DNA from: a virus
IMG/VR virus record: IMGVR_UViG_3300033144_004167
Location: 1-23,949 of that record
DNA: 23,949 nucleotides
Strand: one strand, 5' to 3'
Part shown: piece after piece, positions 21,841-23,949 of the stretch
Numbering within the stretch: the first letter of the stretch is position 1
Layout: every line of letters starts with the position of its first letter
Notes under the pieces: model-generated
Seen by the model: the letters and a program-made list of their open reading frames with translations, nothing else
Database searches by the model: none
Told to the model about the DNA's origin: nothing
Position numbers and translations under genes: made by a program

Positions 21841-22214
21841 AGCGCGCGGCTATTATTTTTTTCCTTTTGCTGATCGCTGGCGTCGTTTGCTTCGCCGGAG
21901 AACTCCAGGAAGTACGCCGAATTGCAAAACTTCCCGATCGCGAGTATACCGGCGCGCGTATCGAAGTCCGGAACTTCGATCAAACGCGCGTCGACCTATT
22001 GACCGAAGAGTACGCTATCGAATGCGACTTTTCGTCGAAATGGGCGGAAGGCGTCGGACAAGCGCTGTACTACTCCGAACTGACAGGAAAGCGCGCCGGT
22101 CTTGTTTTGTTGGTTCGCGATATGAACGCGGAAAAGGTGAATCTTTTACGCGCCAAGATCGCGACGCGTCGCGCTGGCGTTCGTCTTTGGATTGAAAAAG
22201 TAGAAAAGGAATAG
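21837..22214 (+). CDS. Exported PD-(D/E)XK nuclease-like protein
   Basis: A 125-residue protein with an N-terminal signal peptide (MKRAAIIFFLLLIAGVVCFA, cleavage likely near residue 20). The mature part matches a small PD-(D/E)XK-like family: Glu43 (RIEVR), Asp53 (RVDLLTE), Glu62 and Asp64 (AIECDF), Lys68 (SSKW), and GQALYY at 74-79, which fits a QxxxY motif (Gln75, Tyr79) like that of RecB/Cas4-type nucleases. It continues TGKRAGLVLLVRD. Related proteins occur widely in bacteria with unclear function. It starts in an ATGA overlap with the lipoprotein. An exported nuclease in a late phage cassette is unusual; activity is predicted only from motif spacing. Confidence 0.65.
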   Translation: MKRAAIIFFLLLIAGVVCFAGELQEVRRIAKLPDREYTGARIEVRNFDQTRVDLLTEEYAIECDFSSKWAEGVGQALYYSELTGKRAGLVLLVRDMNAEKVNLLRAKIATRRAGVRLWIEKVEKE

Positions 22215-22217
22215 GAA

Positions 22218-22586
22218 ATGTCGACGACCTGGATTCGGAAAAACGTCGCGGTTTGTATCGCCGCGGCGCAACTGCTTGTGTTCGTCGCCGGTATCGCTTG
22301 GGCGTCCGGCAAAAAAGATCACGACTTATCGTCGGTAAAATCGAAGATCGTCGAAGTCGAAGAAACCGCGGACAAGACGGCGAAAGAAGTCGCCGCGTTG
22401 AAGGCTGAACAATCCAGCGTGAAACGGACGGTCGACAAGATCGAAAAGAACCAGTCGGAAAACCTTCGCGGCGTCCAGGACGTGAAGCGCGAGCAAGCGG
22501 CGATTAAGGCGATTCAATCCAGGATCGAAAGCGACGTGAAGGACTTACATCGCGATATTAAGGAACTGCTCCGGAAACTGAAATGA
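22218..22586 (+). CDS. One-TM coiled-coil protein (inner spanin/holin-like)
   Basis: A 122-residue protein. A short basic N-terminus (MSTTWIRKN) precedes one hydrophobic helix (about 9-29, VAVCIAAAQLLVFVAGIAWA). A long charged coiled coil then runs to the end (VKSKIVEVEETADKTAKEV, IKAIQSRIESDVKDLHRDI). This layout matches inner-membrane spanin subunits and some small holin-like proteins. AAAGGAATAGG upstream supports the ATG. The stop overlaps the lipase start (ATGA). With the lipoprotein gene two positions upstream it could form a two-component spanin pair; inference from architecture and place. Confidence 0.65.
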   Translation: MSTTWIRKNVAVCIAAAQLLVFVAGIAWASGKKDHDLSSVKSKIVEVEETADKTAKEVAALKAEQSSVKRTVDKIEKNQSENLRGVQDVKREQAAIKAIQSRIESDVKDLHRDIKELLRKLK

Positions 22587-23266
22587 ATCGCGCCGGTAAG
22601 GAAAAGACCGGCGACGCCGTTCGCGATCCGCTTCGCGCGCTGGATTCCGCCGCCGCAACTTACGCTCCGGCGTTGCCGCCGATCGCCTTCGATATGCATA
22701 GGGGAAGCGATTACGTTCAGTGTCGAATCGACGGCGCCGCCGTCCGGCTGGCGTTTTGCGGTTCGGACGATCCGCAAGACTGGAAGTCGAATTTTCGCGC
22801 CGAACTGGTTCCGTTTAAGGGATTGGGTCAAGTCCATAAGGGATTCGCCGAAGCCTGGACGAAGTTCGAAGACGACTTGCGTAAACGGCTGAAATGTCTT
22901 TCCGGATCGCCGGTCTTCATCGAAGGACATAGCCGCGGCGGCGATATTGGCACGATCGGCGCCGCGGTTATCGGCAACTATTGGGAAGAATTCGGACAAG
23001 TCGAAAGCTTGACGACCTTCGGCGCCGCTATGGCTGGCGACGAATACTTCGCGGAATGCGTCGAAAAGGCTTGTCGATTCGTTCGCCGGTACGAAGTCGA
23101 GACGCTACCGATTCCAGGTTTCCGCGATCCGGTTCCGCGGCTTCCGCCTTCCCCCAGATATAAGCCAGCCGGAAAGCGAATAAGACTTTTCGCGATCGGT
23201 CGTCCGTCGGAATTGCATTCGATCCGGACTTATCGAAAAGCGCTTGTCCGCCAGTTCGGCAAGTAG
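22583..23266 (+). CDS. Class 3 lipase-like alpha/beta hydrolase
   Basis: A 227-residue protein with a lipase class 3 pattern. An early strand with oxyanion-type sequence is followed by an acidic turn (FCGSDDPQDWKSN, 58-70). VHKGFAEAW follows at 84-92. The nucleophile elbow GHSRGG has Ser117. A probable catalytic Asp182 lies in FRDPVPRLPP and a His212 in SELHSIRTY. No signal peptide is seen, so access to the membrane would need a holin or the spanin-like partner. It is the last gene of the cassette, before a terminator. A phospholipase or lipase role in lysis or envelope attack is plausible; LysB of mycobacteriophages is a functional precedent from another family. Confidence 0.8.
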   Translation: MNRAGKEKTGDAVRDPLRALDSAAATYAPALPPIAFDMHRGSDYVQCRIDGAAVRLAFCGSDDPQDWKSNFRAELVPFKGLGQVHKGFAEAWTKFEDDLRKRLKCLSGSPVFIEGHSRGGDIGTIGAAVIGNYWEEFGQVESLTTFGAAMAGDEYFAECVEKACRFVRRYEVETLPIPGFRDPVPRLPPSPRYKPAGKRIRLFAIGRPSELHSIRTYRKALVRQFGK

Positions 23267-23327
23267 CACGATCGGCGCAAGCTGCCGGCGCCCGGCGCGA
23301 CCGTAAGACTAGCACGATCGGCGCAAG
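23264..23327 (+). repeat. 18-base direct repeat pair downstream of lipase
   Basis: TAGCACGATCGGCGCAAG occurs at 23264-23281 and again at 23310-23327, identical, 46 bases apart. The first copy includes the stop codon of the lipase gene. The bases between are GC-rich (GCCGGCGCCCGGCGC) and contain the only GCCGGC I see in the window. Possible roles include protein-binding iterons or a duplication scar. Two copies are too few for a CRISPR array. Confidence 0.8.
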
Positions 23328-23358
23328 GTGAAGCGTCGCCGAGTGTCGCCGCCTCACG

Positions 23359-23398
23359 TACGCGTATACGCGCGCGCGTATTTCTTTTGTTTTTTTTG
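23359..23398 (+). terminator. Terminator closing the late operon
   Basis: A stem TACGCG (23359-23364) pairs with CGCGTA (23375-23380); the next T-G wobble extends it by one. A long U-rich tract follows (TTTCTTTTGTTTTTTTT, 23381-23397). Inside the stem-loop the palindrome CGCGTATACGCG (23361-23372) offers an alternative fold. It lies between the lipase stop and the next promoter, so it most likely ends late transcription. Confidence 0.65.
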
Positions 23399-23408
23399 GC
23401 TTTGCGGC

Positions 23409-23437
23409 TTGCCGTGTGAACATTCACACGGTATATA
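23409..23437 (+). promoter_or_regulatory. Sigma70-type promoter for next module
   Basis: -35 TTGCCG (23409-23414) and -10 TATATA (23432-23437) are separated by exactly 17 bases. Each matches consensus at four of six bases. The spacer is filled by a palindrome. The sequence after it (TATCATTACAG, then three TTAG units) is AT-rich and unlike the surrounding coding DNA. It reads toward the gene starting at 23516 and is the only convincing promoter I see in the window. Confidence 0.6.
23412..23431 (+). promoter_or_regulatory. Operator-like palindrome within promoter
   Basis: CCGTGTGAA-CA-TTCACACGG is a perfect 9-base inverted repeat with a 2-base centre, covering the end of the -35 box and the whole spacer up to the -10. 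A bound dimer would block RNA polymerase, so a repressor operator is likely. TGTGA and TCACA half-sites recall CRP/FNR-type sites, but the spacing is 4 rather than 6. Confidence 0.7.
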
Positions 23438-23515
23438 TATCATTACAGTTTAGTTAGTTAGTGTTTGGTGCGTGCGCGAGCAATGCCAACGAAAAAACAA
23501 GCAAGGGAAAGCAAA

Positions 23516-23949
23516 ATGAAGACCGAAACCGCAACGAAGACCGCCGCCGAACTGAACGCCGAACAAGCCGCTTTCGAAGCCGCTTTCGCTGGCGCTTACA
23601 ACCAATACGGAAAAGAAGGATTCGACGAAAACGAAGCGCGCCGCGTCCAGTCCGAAGCGATCGAAGGCGTTCGCAAGATCGCCGCCGACTATATCGGTTC
23701 GCTGGTTGAAACCGGCCACGACTTCAAGTTCGAGGAATGCCAGCCGGAAGAAATCAAAGTCGGCGACGTCATTCCTGGCGGATACGGTTTCGCCGGTCGC
23801 GTCCTGGAAGTGAAGGTCTTTCGCCGCGATCCAGCCGCGAAACCGGTTTTCGTCTTCAAAGTCGCTTACGAAGGCGGCGATCTTTTTTCGTTCAAGTATA
23901 AAGGCGAAACGCTTCTGAACGGTTGCGCGCGCGGTTTTCGTTCCCATAT
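23516..23949 (+). CDS. Hypothetical protein, first gene of next module (3' partial)
   Basis: Open to the window end, at least 144 residues. The N-terminus is Ala/Glu/Thr-rich and helical (TAAELNAEQAAFEAAFAGAY). Then comes a helix ARRVQSEAIEGVRKIAADYI and a beta region (IKVGDVIPGGYGFAGRVLEV, VFVFKVAYEGGDLFSFKY). No family is recognised. AAGGGA about 7 bases before the ATG at 23516 makes this the likely start; an in-frame ATG at 23483 has a weaker site. It is driven by the operator-containing promoter about 80 bases upstream, so it probably begins an early or regulated operon distinct from the late genes. Confidence 0.65.
   Translation, partial: MKTETATKTAAELNAEQAAFEAAFAGAYNQYGKEGFDENEARRVQSEAIEGVRKIAADYIGSLVETGHDFKFEECQPEEIKVGDVIPGGYGFAGRVLEVKVFRRDPAAKPVFVFKVAYEGGDLFSFKYKGETLLNGCARGFRSH

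Noticed and set aside
23264-23327. CRISPR array
   Set aside because: Only two repeat copies and no further spacer units or cas genes.
23361-23372. Palindrome CGCGTATACGCG as a separate operator
   Set aside because: It lies inside the terminator stem region before the U tract, which explains it adequately.
1-23949. tRNA genes
   Set aside because: No cloverleaf or GTTCRA-type T-loop with paired acceptor arms found by eye in the intergenic stretches.

Overview
The window reads as the structural (late) half of a tailed double-stranded DNA phage or prophage (Caudoviricetes) with siphovirus-type gene order. Every supported gene lies on the + strand. Most are packed end to end with ATGA, GTGA or TAATG overlaps, and many starts carry an AAGGGA-type ribosome binding site. 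I cannot name the host from sequence alone. Lipoproteins with a lipobox, an exported protein and a membrane coiled-coil protein suggest a double-membrane bacterium. Codon use is highly skewed: GAA far above GAG, CCG for Pro, and almost no CTC or GGG. The tetramer GGCC is nearly absent.

Layout. (1) 1-1.8 kb: small genes around a terminase small subunit, including a tiny lipoprotein and a three-CxxC zinc protein between the small and large terminase genes. (2) 1.8-3.7 kb: GpA-type terminase large subunit. (3) 3.7-6.3 kb: an AT-hook/zinc-ribbon protein, a gpW-like joining protein and four small beta-rich virion-type proteins. (4) 6.3-10.7 kb: portal, maturation protease with a nested scaffold, major capsid protein and minor capsid protein, closed by a strong intrinsic terminator. 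(5) 10.8-14.7 kb: head-tail and neck proteins, tail terminator, tail-tube-like protein, tail assembly chaperone with an unannotated -1 frameshift product, and tape measure. (6) 14.7-20.2 kb: tail tip, baseplate and fibre proteins, including a duplicated beta domain and a YadA-like repeat fibre. (7) 20.2-23.3 kb: a coupled accessory/envelope cassette of sulfotransferase, lipoprotein, exported PD-(D/E)XK-like nuclease, one-TM coiled-coil protein and class 3 lipase, ended by a terminator. (8) 23.3-23.9 kb: direct repeats and a promoter whose spacer is filled by a palindrome, driving the first gene of another module, cut by the window edge.

How it fits together: the terminase packages DNA through the portal into a shell built by protease, scaffold and capsid protein. 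The chaperone pair G/GT loads tail-tube protein on the tape measure, and the distal genes build the adsorption apparatus. No classical endolysin is visible. The last cassette, with lipase, lipoprotein and TM coiled coil, is the best candidate for lysis or envelope modification. The sulfotransferase and the exported nuclease-like protein are the most unusual cargo.
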